A stretch of 64,000 bases of DNA from Paraburkholderia oxyphila NBRC 105797 (GTDB taxonomy: Bacteria > Pseudomonadota > Gammaproteobacteria > Burkholderiales > Burkholderiaceae): positions 1-64,000 of the forward strand of contig NZ_BAYD01000036.1 of the NCBI RefSeq assembly GCF_000685075.1. Reading direction: 5' to 3'. Numbering within the stretch: the stretch's first letter is position 1; each line of letters begins with the position of its first letter. This document shows positions 45,294 through 54,563 of the stretch, piece after piece. The notes beneath the pieces were generated by a model. The model saw only the letters and a program-made list of their open reading frames with translations, made no database searches and had not been told where the DNA came from. A program made the translations under genes and the position numbers.

Positions 45294-46523
45294 ATGGCGA
45301 TCGACCAGTTGCTTGATGCTTGCAGCGCAATCGAACCGGACGGCAAGGAAGCGATTTTGCGGGATGTTCGTGCCTATCGGCTCGCCCGGGTGCAGGAGCA
45401 GCTACTCAAGCATGAGGTCCCTGCCGTACTGCTGTATGACCCCGTGAACATTCGCTACGCGACCGATACATCCAACATGCAGGTGTGGGCAGGCCGCAAT
45501 CCGGCGCGATACATTGTGGTTTTCGCCAACGGCCATATCGTCGCATGGGAGTTTCACAGCAGCGAGCATGTATGGGACGGGCTGAACCTCGACGTGGAAC
45601 TACGCAGCGCGATTAGCTGGACGTTTTTCAATGCCGGCCAGGAAGCCGAGCGCCGCGCCGAGGCATGGGGCGCCGACATTGTCGACGTTTTCCGAAAACA
45701 TGCCCCAGGAGAGCGCCTGCTGGCAGTGGACCGCCTCGACCCATACGGCGCTGCCTACCTGCACAAGCACGGAATAGCACTGCGCGACGGCCAGGTCTTG
45801 ATGGAGACGGCCCGGTTGATCAAATCGTCAGGCGAACTCGTTCTCATTGGCGAATCCTTGCGCACCTGCGAAATGGGCGTCGACCGTATGCGGCGCGAAC
45901 TTCGGCCGGGAATGACGGAGAACGATCTTTGGGCACACCTCCATTACGAAAATATCCGACACGGCGGCGAGTGGATTGAAACCCGCCTTCTCGCCTCCGG
46001 AGACCGCACCAATCCCTGGATGCATGAATGTTCTTCGCGGGTCTTGCGCGACGGCGACCTACTGGCTTTCGACACAGATATGGTGGGGCCAAACGGCTAC
46101 TGCTCGGACATTTCCCGCACTTGGGTGGTTGGAGACGGCCGCCCAACTGATGAGCAGCGCAAGCTCTATGAATACGCCTACTCGCAGGTCCATTTCAATA
46201 TGGACCTGCTGCGCCCGGGCATGACGTTCCGGGAGTTCTCGGAAAAGGCGTGGAAGATTCCAGACGAGTTTATCAAGAACCGGTACTGCTGCCTTGCCCA
46301 TGGTATCGGAATGGTGGACGAGTATCCCTCGATTGCACACCAGATCGACTGGGAAAGCTCGGGTTATGATGGCCGGTTCGAAGTTGGCATGACCATGTGT
46401 GTCGAAAGCTACATCGGTGCTGAAGGCGGTTCTCAGGGCGTCAAGCTCGAGCAGCAGGTAGTACTCACCGAGAACGGCTGCGTCTCGCTGACCGATTGCA
46501 GTTTCGAGACGGACTGGCTGTGA
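45294..46523 (+). CDS. dddP: DddP-like DMSP lyase (M24/creatinase-fold family)
   Basis: A 409-aa protein of the M24 pita-bread fold. From memory of DddP, the segments YDPVNIRYATDTSNMQVW, ENIRHGGEWIETRLLASG, with RTNPW next, and FDTDMVGPNGYCSDISRTW are close matches. The six metal ligands of DddP are all present: two Asp in FDTD, Asp in CSDISR, His in LAHGIGM, Glu in MCVESYI and Glu in KLEQQV. DddP cleaves dimethylsulfoniopropionate to dimethyl sulfide and acrylate. The start at 45294 has ACAGG upstream; the longer frame overlaps the reductase gene. It lies about 120 bp after the reductase gene. No acrylate-handling genes (acuI, acuN/K) are visible nearby, so the real substrate may be a related betaine or sulfonium compound. 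Confidence 0.75.
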   Translation: MAIDQLLDACSAIEPDGKEAILRDVRAYRLARVQEQLLKHEVPAVLLYDPVNIRYATDTSNMQVWAGRNPARYIVVFANGHIVAWEFHSSEHVWDGLNLDVELRSAISWTFFNAGQEAERRAEAWGADIVDVFRKHAPGERLLAVDRLDPYGAAYLHKHGIALRDGQVLMETARLIKSSGELVLIGESLRTCEMGVDRMRRELRPGMTENDLWAHLHYENIRHGGEWIETRLLASGDRTNPWMHECSSRVLRDGDLLAFDTDMVGPNGYCSDISRTWVVGDGRPTDEQRKLYEYAYSQVHFNMDLLRPGMTFREFSEKAWKIPDEFIKNRYCCLAHGIGMVDEYPSIAHQIDWESSGYDGRFEVGMTMCVESYIGAEGGSQGVKLEQQVVLTENGCVSLTDCSFETDWL

Positions 46524-46544
46524 CAGATAGCTCACAGCCAGTCC
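46511..46544. other. Perfect 13-bp inverted repeat over the dddP-like stop codon
   Basis: GGACTGGCTGTGA (46511-46523, ending with the TGA stop) pairs exactly with TCACAGCCAGTCC (46532-46544) around an 8-base loop. No uridine run follows. In the mRNA this hairpin separates the two lyase genes and ends 26 bp before the next start codon, so it may shield the dddP message 3' end or tune expression of the cupin gene. Confidence 0.75.
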
Positions 46545-46570
46545 CTAACTCAATGCCATCGGGAGACACC

Positions 46571-47164
46571 ATGTCCGGTACCCGCCCCGAAAACGTGAGC
46601 GCGTTCGTCCGCATCGCTGAGGGCCTTTTTCAGGCTGACAGGCTTCCTTTAGCGGGACGAGCAGTCGCGTCTCGAGTGTTCGAGCGGCTTCAAACCTGTT
46701 CAGACGACGGAGTGAGACACAGCACGCGATATCCTGCATGCGAATGGCTTGATGCTGCGCTAGCGTCGATCACGCACGAGCGTCCCCCACTCGGTACCGC
46801 AGCGCAGACGATCAAGTCACTCGAACCTGTCCTGGGATGGTCCCGACGTACATCCGGCTCGCAAGGCAGTGAAAACTATATCGATGGACACGTACATGGC
46901 ATGATTTGCGGGCCCGGTGGCGCAGAAAGTCGTTACGACGTCCAACTCGGTTTTACTGTGCTGTTGCCCAATGTGCGGTATCCAGACCATAGCCATCCAC
47001 CGGAGGAGGCGTATGTGCTTTTGACTGCAGGGGAATTTCGGCAGCAAGACGGGGAATGGTTCAATCCCGGAATCGGTGGCGGTATTCATAACAGCCCTGG
47101 AAGCTTGCACGCGATGAGATCCGGCTCGGCACCGTTCCTCGCTATCTGGTGCTTATTGATTTGA
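46571..47164 (+). CDS. Cupin DMSP lyase-family protein (DddQ/DddL-type)
   Basis: A 197-aa cupin, about the size of DddQ. The core VQLGFTVLLPNVRYPDHSHPPEE, continued by AYVLLTAGEF, matches the DMSP-lyase cupin family, with the metal ligands H-x-H, Glu and the catalytic Tyr in that segment and a later His in GSLHAMRSG. The start at 46571 is set by GGAGACACC. It follows the dddP-like gene by 47 bp. Both proteins would catalyse the same beta-elimination in known systems, so their co-location implies either substrate stereochemistry/range partitioning or a different substrate. I leave out a gene symbol because DddQ, DddL and DddW cannot be told apart by eye. Confidence 0.75.
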   Translation: MSGTRPENVSAFVRIAEGLFQADRLPLAGRAVASRVFERLQTCSDDGVRHSTRYPACEWLDAALASITHERPPLGTAAQTIKSLEPVLGWSRRTSGSQGSENYIDGHVHGMICGPGGAESRYDVQLGFTVLLPNVRYPDHSHPPEEAYVLLTAGEFRQQDGEWFNPGIGGGIHNSPGSLHAMRSGSAPFLAIWCLLI

Positions 47165-47579
47165 TGCCCTGAGGCGACAGAATGCTAGCCAGGATTTTTG
47201 CTACACGGCATACCTGCCTATTACGTCATCCAATGCTGGCCTTCCCATACTTCCCGCCCTCGGAGATCCAGGTGCGGCGCAGGAAAGGCGTTTTGTCCGT
47301 GTCACAGTACTCCTGAAGACCGGACCGCTCTCCCGAGATTGCATGACCGGTCCAGCGCGTCCTTGTCGATTCGCGACAGGTCCTACTCCGCGCGCCCAGC
47401 ATGACCTGGATCTCTGGCCCAATGCTGGTGAGGCGTCGCCAGGGATTGCCTCTCTTGTCAGTCGGCAGCCGCGCTTGCAAACTGGTACAGGTGGCCAACT
47501 CGCGTTCGAAGTGCCCGTCAGGACTGTCGAACATCCGTTGTTTTCAATTGTTGGGAATGCATTGACGCAGGCGTCTCTC
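47165..47579. other. Gene-free interval before the GbdR-like gene
   Basis: About 415 bases with no recognisable gene. The frame of the AraC gene stays open upstream to 47343, but residues before 47580 have no family similarity. The interval probably carries the terminator of the lyase operon and the promoter of the regulator; I cannot pick out either with confidence. Confidence 0.55.
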
Positions 47580-48695
47580 ATGGTTCAGCACTCAATTGAT
47601 ACGGAGGCCAAGGCCTCGAGGCGACTCCGTTTCGGCATCGTGTTATTGCCCAACTTCACCTTGACTGCCTTCTCCGGCTTCGTAGACCTTCTCAGGCTCG
47701 CGAGCGATGAAGGCGACATGAGTAGACCCGTTAGGTGCTCGTGGACCATTGTCGGAGAAAGTCTGACTCCAGTTCGTGCCAGCTGCGGAATCCAGATAAC
47801 ACCTTGGACAACTTTCAGTGAGTCGGGGGTATTCGATTATGTGGTGATCGTCGGTGGACTGTTGCACTCAGGGCCACCGGCCAGCGACGCGACACTCGCC
47901 TTTATTCGCGCCATGGCCGATACATCAGCCACGCTGGTGGGAATCTGCACGGGCGCGTTTGCGCTTGTACGCGCGGGCGTGATGAGCGGGTTCCGAGTCT
48001 GCGTCAGCTGGTTTCACTATTGGGATTTCGTCGAGCGTTTTCCGCACTTCGATGAGCGCGACCTCGTTGCCGACCGACTCTTTGTTATCGACAGACAACG
48101 CATCACCTGTTCCGGGGGGCGCGCGTCGATTGACGTTGCAGCAGCCATCCTGTTGCGCCACGTGGAAGCCACAATTGTCCGAAAGGCGCTCCGTATTCTG
48201 CTTGTCGATGACGCCCAAAAAGGCAACGCACCGCAACCCCACCCTCCGGGCCTCGAACCCGCGACGCATCCCAAGGTAAGGCGCGCCATTCTGCTGATGG
48301 AGCAACATATCGGCCAGCCACTGAGTTTGCCCGACCTCGCGTGCCGGCTTGAAGTGTCGGTTCGGCAGCTTGAACGTCTCTTCACGTCGGAGACAGGAAA
48401 ATCTCCCGGCGTATATGCGAGACAAATCCGGATACGGATGGCGTCGTGGCTGTTGACCAGTTCCGACCGCACAGTTGCGGATATCGCTTCGTCGTGTGGT
48501 TTTTCGGATGCCTCCCATCTTGGTCGCGAGTTCCGTAAGGAATTTGGACAATCACCAAACGAATATCGCACGACGCGATTGCCGAATGCATGTGACGCGT
48601 CACCCGATATTCCGCAGCCGGTCGAATCGTCGCCGGATGGGCACGCCTACGCTTTGGTTAAGCAACCCCGCATCGAACCGAAAAGACTGCAGTAG
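47580..48695 (+). CDS. GbdR-like AraC regulator with GATase1-like sensor domain
   Basis: A 371-aa regulator with the order and length of GbdR. Residues 1-200 form a DJ-1/PfpI (class I amidotransferase-like) domain (FGIVLLPNFTLTAFSGFVDLLRLA, then VGICTGAFALVRAGVM with the nucleophile-elbow Cys). The C-terminal AraC domain has LACRLEVSVRQLERLF and VADIASSCGFSDASHLGREF. In Pseudomonas GbdR activates gbcA, gbcB and related genes in response to glycine betaine and dimethylglycine. Placed right after the reductase/lyase operon, it is the best candidate for the activator that binds the shared GAAAATAAAGCGCA site. The start is chosen by family length. Confidence 0.82.
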   Translation: MVQHSIDTEAKASRRLRFGIVLLPNFTLTAFSGFVDLLRLASDEGDMSRPVRCSWTIVGESLTPVRASCGIQITPWTTFSESGVFDYVVIVGGLLHSGPPASDATLAFIRAMADTSATLVGICTGAFALVRAGVMSGFRVCVSWFHYWDFVERFPHFDERDLVADRLFVIDRQRITCSGGRASIDVAAAILLRHVEATIVRKALRILLVDDAQKGNAPQPHPPGLEPATHPKVRRAILLMEQHIGQPLSLPDLACRLEVSVRQLERLFTSETGKSPGVYARQIRIRMASWLLTSSDRTVADIASSCGFSDASHLGREFRKEFGQSPNEYRTTRLPNACDASPDIPQPVESSPDGHAYALVKQPRIEPKRLQ

Positions 48696-48858
48696 ATCGA
48701 TGCCCCCTCTGGATCCTGAGCGCCTCGACGCCGCGGAGGTACGCGCGCGCAAGTGAACTTGGTGCTATTCGACGCCCTTCGGATCCGCCATTTCTCTTGC
48801 CTTATCGGATACGGCGCATAATGTCTGAATGGTGGCCCTTGGCAAGGAAAATGCTGTT

Positions 48859-51800
48859 ATGCACTGCACAAACTGCGGATGCGAGAACCTCCCCGGTGCC
48901 AAATTCTGCGAAGCGTGCGGAACCAATCTTCCGCGCGCGTGCCCTCGCTGTGGCCACGAGGCGACGCCTTCCGCCAAATTCTGCAACGAGTGCGGCGCCC
49001 CCCTGACCGAAGCGCCTGCCCCCTCGTCTCCGCATTCGCGGCCTGTTCCAGAGCCATCCAGAGCGCCGGTTCATTACACGCCACACCATCTTGCCGAACG
49101 CATCCGCGCCGAGCAGGCGGCCATGGACGCGCGAGGTGAGACCGCCGGTGAACGCAAGACCGTCACAGCGCTGTTCGCCGACATGGCCGGTTCCACCGCG
49201 CTGATCCACGACATGGACCCCGAAGAGGCCCATCGACTGATCGAGCCCGTCGTCGCCCTGATGATGGACGCCGTGCACTACTACGAGGGCTATGTGGCCA
49301 AGTCGCTGGGCGACGGCATCCTCGCTCTGTTCGGCGCGCCCATCGCGCACGAAGACCATGCGCAACGCGCACTCTTCGCGGCGCTGCGCATGCAGCAGGC
49401 GATGCGGCGCCACAGCGATCGCATTCGACTGGAGGAAGGCATTCCGCTGCAGATCCGCGTTGGCGCGCACACCGGGGAAGTCGTCGTGCGCTCGATCCGC
49501 ACCGACGACTTGCACACCGATTACGATCCGGTCGGACACACGATCCACATTGCGTCCCGGATGGAAGGCATTGCCACGCCCTCGTCAATTCTCGTGAGCG
49601 AAGCGACCCACAAGCTGGCCGAAGGCTATTTCGAGTTCAGGGCCCTGGGGGCCACACAGGTCAAAGGCATTCCCGATCCGCTCCCGGTGTACGAGGTACT
49701 CGGTCTCGGCGCGCTGCGCACGCGCCTGCAACTGGCGGCGCACCGAGGTCTCGCCAGGTTCGTAGGCCGCGAGGCCGAACTGGAGCAGCTGAACCGGGCG
49801 CTGGATAAGGCCAGAGCTGGCCGTGGACAGGTGGTTGCCGTGGTCGGCGAGGCCGGGGTCGGAAAATCGCGGCTGTTCCATGAATTCAAGGAGCGCTCCC
49901 GACGCGGCTGTCTGGTGCTCGAGACGTTTTCGGTATCGCACGGCAAGGCCTTTGCCAATTTGCCCCTGATCGAGCTGTTGAAGAACTATTTCCAGATCAC
50001 CGATCAGGACGACGAGCGAGGGTGCCGGGAAAGGGTCATGGGCAAGGTGTTGACGCTCGAGCGCCGCTTCGAGGATCTCGTGCCTTACCTGCTCTATCTG
50101 CTGAGTATCTGCGAAGCCGGTTCGGCGCTGGCCGAGATGGATCCCCGCATCCGTCGGGACCGAACATTGGACGCGATCACGCAGTTGCTTACACGCGAAA
50201 GCTGCAAGCAGCCGATCGCATTGCTGTTCGAGGACCTGCAATGGCTGGATCGCGAAACAGAAGCCTTCCTCGCGTACCTGCTCGAACACGTGCCAGGCAC
50301 GCGGGTCCTGCTGCTCGTGAATTACCGGCCCGAGTATCAGCCCGGTTGGCGACACGCGGATCACAGCTGCCAGCTACGGCTCGAACCGCTGGGCCCGGCC
50401 GAAGCCCAGGGACTGCTCACGGCGCTACTCGGAGATGACCTCTCTCTCGTGCCCCTCAAGCAGCTCATCCTGGAGAAGACGGAGGGCAACCCGTTCTTCA
50501 TGGAGGAGGTAGTCCAGACGCTGACTGAAGAGCAGGTTCTGCTCGGCAATCCCGGCCATTACATGATCGAGCAGACCCCGGCGGCGCTGCATATTCCCAC
50601 GACCGTTCAGGGCGTTCTCGCCGCCCGTATCGACCGGCTCCCCGTCGCAGAGAAAGATTTGCTGCAAACGCTGGCTGTTATCGGCAAGGAGTTTCCGTTC
50701 AGCCTGATCCAGCGTCTCTGTGATGACCCCGTTGCGCGCACGGAGGACCACCTGCGCCAGCTTCTCGCCCACCTGGAAGCCGCGGAGTTCATTTACGAAC
50801 GTCCCGCGTTTCCGGAAGTCGAGTATTCGTTCAAGCACGCGCTGACCCAGGAAGTCGCAGGCCACTCGCTGCTCAAGGAGCGCCGGAGCGCACTGCACGA
50901 GCGCACCGCGCAGGCGATCGAGACGCTGTTTCCGACCCGCATCGCGGATTACTGTAGCGAACTGGCTCATCACTACGGTTTGAGCGGCAACATTCCGAAA
51001 GCCGTGGAGTACCTGCATCGCGCCGCGCTACAGGCACTTCGACATGCCGCCCATCTGGACGCCATGCACCACCTCGGCGTCGCCCTCGAATTGCTCAAGC
51101 GTCTGCCTGATACTCCGGCACGCGTGCATTGGGAGCTGAAGCTGTTGCTTTCCCTAGGGCCGGCCTTGATGGACGTGCGAGGCTATGGCGCGCCGGAGGT
51201 GGCCGCGACCTACACCCGCGCGCTCGCGTTGTGTGAGCAGACCGGCGAGACGTCACAAGTCTTCGCGGTGCAACTTGGACTGAGGATCCACTACGTGTCG
51301 CGCGCCGAGTATGCCACTGCGCGCGACCTGGCCGAGCGGATGCTCCACATGGCGCAGCGCGCCCAGGATCCGGCTTTGCTCGTCAACGCACACGACGCCC
51401 TCGGTATGTGTCTTCTGCTCCAGGGGGAGCTCGAAGCCGCCCGCACCCACGCGGAACAAGCGCTTGCCCTCTACGACCCTGTGCAGCATCAGGCGCATGT
51501 CTTTGCTCACGCGCTGGATCCCGGCATCTGGGCTTTGAACATCCTGGTTCTGACCTTGTGGCTTCAGGGTTACCCCGATCAGGCATACAAGCGGAACCTC
51601 GAGGCACTGGCCCTCGCACAAAAGCTCGCCTTTGGTCCAACTCTCGCGAACGCCCTGGCTTTCGCGGCCGAGTTGCACCAGCTTCGGCGAGAGTCATCGC
51701 GGGTCCTCGAGCACGCCGAGGCGCTCATCACGCTCTCGACCGAAGAGGGGCTGCCATTGTGGCTCGCGTGGGGAACCTTTTTTCGGGGTTGGGCCCTGAC

Positions 51801-52311
51801 CGAAAGCGAAAGCTCGCAGGAGGGCGTAGCCCAAATGCGCGAAGGCCTGGCCGCCGCCCGCGCCGCCGGTGGCGAGGACCAGAGGTCGTACTTTCTGGCG
51901 CTTCTTGCCGACGGCTCTCAGCGCGCGGGTGACGGGAAAGCAGCCCGCGACATGCTCGAAGAGGCCGTGGCGTTCATCGACAAATCCGGGGAGCGCTGCC
52001 ACGAGGCGGAGTTGTATCGGCTCAAGGGCAGCATACTGTTCGGTGCGTTGAACAGTGATGATGGCCTGTCCGCGTGCGGCGACGAAGCGGAGACCTGCTT
52101 TCGCAAAGCGATCTCGGTGGCTCGCCAACAGGGCGCGAGATCGCTGGAATTGCGCGCGGCGTTAAGTCTGGCCCGGCTGTGGCAGCGCGAGGGCAAAATC
52201 ACTGAGGCCTCGCAAGCGCTGTCCGGGGTCTACGGCTGGTTTACAGAGGGCTTCGAGACCACCGATTTGCGAGAGGCCAAGGAATTGCTTGATGCCCTTG
52301 CACCAATTTAG
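48859..52311 (+). CDS. Adenylate/guanylate cyclase-type protein with zinc ribbon, AAA ATPase and TPR domains
   Basis: A 1150-aa cytoplasmic multidomain protein. Residues 1-48 hold a double zinc ribbon (CTNCGCENLPGAKFCEACG and CPRCGHEATPSAKFCNECG). Residues about 95-275 are a class III nucleotide cyclase domain (KTVTALFADMAGSTAL and LGDGILALFGAP). From about 300 there is an AAA ATPase (Walker A VVGEAGVGKS, Walker B ALLFEDLQWLD), then a long C-terminal helical TPR region. The family is widespread in proteobacteria; whether the cyclase is active is uncertain. The start at 48859 is used because GGCAAGG precedes it and the zinc ribbon begins there. It stands alone between unrelated genes. Confidence 0.9.
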   Translation: MHCTNCGCENLPGAKFCEACGTNLPRACPRCGHEATPSAKFCNECGAPLTEAPAPSSPHSRPVPEPSRAPVHYTPHHLAERIRAEQAAMDARGETAGERKTVTALFADMAGSTALIHDMDPEEAHRLIEPVVALMMDAVHYYEGYVAKSLGDGILALFGAPIAHEDHAQRALFAALRMQQAMRRHSDRIRLEEGIPLQIRVGAHTGEVVVRSIRTDDLHTDYDPVGHTIHIASRMEGIATPSSILVSEATHKLAEGYFEFRALGATQVKGIPDPLPVYEVLGLGALRTRLQLAAHRGLARFVGREAELEQLNRALDKARAGRGQVVAVVGEAGVGKSRLFHEFKERSRRGCLVLETFSVSHGKAFANLPLIELLKNYFQITDQDDERGCRERVMGKVLTLERRFEDLVPYLLYLLSICEAGSALAEMDPRIRRDRTLDAITQLLTRESCKQPIALLFEDLQWLDRETEAFLAYLLEHVPGTRVLLLVNYRPEYQPGWRHADHSCQLRLEPLGPAEAQGLLTALLGDDLSLVPLKQLILEKTEGNPFFMEEVVQTLTEEQVLLGNPGHYMIEQTPAALHIPTTVQGVLAARIDRLPVAEKDLLQTLAVIGKEFPFSLIQRLCDDPVARTEDHLRQLLAHLEAAEFIYERPAFPEVEYSFKHALTQEVAGHSLLKERRSALHERTAQAIETLFPTRIADYCSELAHHYGLSGNIPKAVEYLHRAALQALRHAAHLDAMHHLGVALELLKRLPDTPARVHWELKLLLSLGPALMDVRGYGAPEVAATYTRALALCEQTGETSQVFAVQLGLRIHYVSRAEYATARDLAERMLHMAQRAQDPALLVNAHDALGMCLLLQGELEAARTHAEQALALYDPVQHQAHVFAHALDPGIWALNILVLTLWLQGYPDQAYKRNLEALALAQKLAFGPTLANALAFAAELHQLRRESSRVLEHAEALITLSTEEGLPLWLAWGTFFRGWALTESESSQEGVAQMREGLAAARAAGGEDQRSYFLALLADGSQRAGDGKAARDMLEEAVAFIDKSGERCHEAELYRLKGSILFGALNSDDGLSACGDEAETCFRKAISVARQQGARSLELRAALSLARLWQREGKITEASQALSGVYGWFTEGFETTDLREAKELLDALAPI

Positions 52312-52527
52312 GCGGATGAGGTGCCGTGCGATGGCGTCTCGAAGAACGCGGACCGCGCCGTCAGGAACAACACCTCCACCTTGCCAGGCTTTGATGAGAC
52401 GAGACATATCTGCTTCGATCATCCATTTGGGCTGCCGGGATCAAAACTAAAGAGTCCGCTCTGCTGGCGAAGCACACCCTGAGCGTCCACCCGGAAGCGG
52501 CAGCACAAAAAACTGGAGGGACTATCC

Positions 52528-53889
52528 ATGTCGTCGCAGAACAAGCCTTTTGCCCCCCGGCGCAAAGTCGCCGAGACGGAGACGTCCGTCGCGTTCAAAC
52601 GACGCTTCATGAAGCGGATGATTTTTGTCCTGGCGGGCGGGATGTTTCTCGACGGCTATATCCTTGGAATTGTCGGACCGGTGAGCCTCAAGCTCACAGC
52701 CGGTCTTGGCGTTTCGACGCTCTGGGAAGGCCTGATCGCCGCGGGCGCGTTGTTTGGCATCCTGTTCGGCTCCCCGCTGGGGGGCTGGGCCGCCGACCGG
52801 TACGGTCGGAAGCCGCTGTTCATGATGGACATGGGCATATTCCTGATTGCCTCCGCGATGCAGTTCTTGGTCCGCACTCCGCTGCAGTTGTTCGTGGTGC
52901 GCCTATTAATGGGCATCGCGATCGGCGTTGAGTACTCCGTTGGCTGGCCGCTCATGTCAGAGTTCGCGCCCGCCAGACTGCGAGGGTGCCTCATGGGCGT
53001 GACCTTGATTGCCTGGTACACCGGATTCATGGTCGCCTTCGCTGTGGGATATGTGTTGAACGAGTCGACACACCTCAGTTGGCAATTCATCCTGGGTACG
53101 AGCACATTTATCGCGGCGATCTTGTTCCTGGCCCGGATCGGCCTGCCCGAGTCGCCACGCTGGCTGTGGAACCAGAAACGCGTCGGCGATGCCCGCGCCA
53201 TTGCTGGACGGTATATGGAGAGCGCCGAGGACGTGGCCGATGTCGAGCGAGAATCCGAGACGAAGGACGGTTTGAGGATCGGAGTGCTCCTCTCCCGGCA
53301 GTATTGGCGGGCCACGCTGTTCATGTCGATGTTCTGGTTCTGCGCCGTCACGCCGTATTTCGCGATTGCGACATTTGCAGACAGCGTGCTGAAGACATAT
53401 GGCCTCGGTGGAGGGCTCGCCGGTGGTGTCGGTCTCTCCACAGTCGCTTTGGCTGGAGTTGTAATCACGGTCCTGTTAGTCGACAAAATCGGCCGCCGTG
53501 CGCTAACCGTACCGCCACAGTGGCTGTGCACCGCGCTCCTCGCGATCATCGGTTTGTGGGTCAACGCACCACCGATGGCAGTACTAGCGTTGTTCCTCGT
53601 CTTCTCCTTTTTCAACGCCGGGTACAACACGCTTACCGGCATCTACCCTGCAGAGGTCTTCCCGACTGAGATCCGGGGGATCGGGACGGGCTTCGCGGCC
53701 GCCGTCAGTCGGGTCGGAGCCGGCCTCGGCACGTTCCTTCTGCCGTGGTCGATGGCTCACATCGGCGCTTCGGGAACCATGCTGGTGGCTGCCGGCATCG
53801 CGGGTCTCGGAGCAGTTCTGTCACAATGGCTTGCACCCGAGACCAAAGGCAAGAGCCTCACAGAAACGGCCGCTGGTTACGCGCATTAG
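52528..53889 (+). CDS. MFS transporter, sugar-porter-like
   Basis: Inner-membrane transporter of 453 aa with about 12 helices. It shows GGMFLDGYILGIVGPVSL in helix 1, GGWAADRYGRKPLFMMD between helices 2 and 3, and GLPESPRWLWNQKRVG before the central loop. YPAEVFPTEIRGIGTGFAAAVSR in the second half is typical of metabolite:H+ symporters. GGAGGG lies 10 bases upstream of the ATG. It is related in design to the transporter at 27274. The IS110-family element follows downstream. The substrate is unknown. Confidence 0.9.
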   Translation: MSSQNKPFAPRRKVAETETSVAFKRRFMKRMIFVLAGGMFLDGYILGIVGPVSLKLTAGLGVSTLWEGLIAAGALFGILFGSPLGGWAADRYGRKPLFMMDMGIFLIASAMQFLVRTPLQLFVVRLLMGIAIGVEYSVGWPLMSEFAPARLRGCLMGVTLIAWYTGFMVAFAVGYVLNESTHLSWQFILGTSTFIAAILFLARIGLPESPRWLWNQKRVGDARAIAGRYMESAEDVADVERESETKDGLRIGVLLSRQYWRATLFMSMFWFCAVTPYFAIATFADSVLKTYGLGGGLAGGVGLSTVALAGVVITVLLVDKIGRRALTVPPQWLCTALLAIIGLWVNAPPMAVLALFLVFSFFNAGYNTLTGIYPAEVFPTEIRGIGTGFAAAVSRVGAGLGTFLLPWSMAHIGASGTMLVAAGIAGLGAVLSQWLAPETKGKSLTETAAGYAH

Positions 53890-54563
53890 CGCGATTCCGG
53901 CCAAAGATTCCGGCCTGTCTTTCAAAGAGTGAGCCACGGCGACTTCCTGTATAAGCGCCTACCCGAACCGCTCGTCTACGGTATCGAGGCCGGGTAGCAA
54001 AGATATTCGAATCTTCCAGTTATGCCAGATCAGTATTTGGCGATGATTTGAATAGCCGCGGCCGTTGACCACTATGCCAGCCGTGCACAACGCGCTCCCA
54101 AGTTTTTCACGAAAACGTGACGCTCAATGCCGCTGTTAAGATAAGTTTTCTAAGTAGCCATTCTGCTCGGTCGATCTGCTTACCGTTCCCGCCCGCTCTC
54201 TACGAACCAGACCGCCTCGCTGTGCAGACACCAGACTCCGCGCTACCCCCCTCTCGTCACTCGGCGACCGGCCCTTGACGACTCTCATGCCACATAGCTT
54301 CCCAAGGCCGTCAATCGTCCCCGGTCTTCCGGAAGAAACCACGATGCGCTATAACACAGGCGGCAGCGCCACGATGACCGGCAGATCACTGGTGCCCGCA
54401 TGCGACGTCACCAGACGCCGCGTGACGAGCCCGGCACATAGCGTGGTCCGGGAATCGTCGGTGACATTGGTGAGCGGCGCGAGCTGCATCCCGTTTGAGA
54501 GATCGAGTCGATTCAGACGCTTCCCCCTGGCGCTGCCCTGAACCAACCAGCCGGGAGCACGCC
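53890..54563. other. Non-coding stretch before the IS110 transposase
   Basis: These 674 bases have no gene. A 9-bp direct repeat (ATTCCGGCC, 53893 and 53906) lies just after the MFS gene. The right-hand part (roughly 54140-54563) should include the left end of the insertion element. IS110-group elements carry a non-coding left end that encodes a bridge RNA guiding recombination, so a structured RNA is expected here; I cannot define its ends or the insertion boundary. Confidence 0.55.

Noticed and set aside
52162..52422. Possible small minus-strand protein after the cyclase gene
   Set aside because: About half of it is antisense to the end of the cyclase gene. The residual segment looks protein-like, but I could not tie it to a family or a start site.
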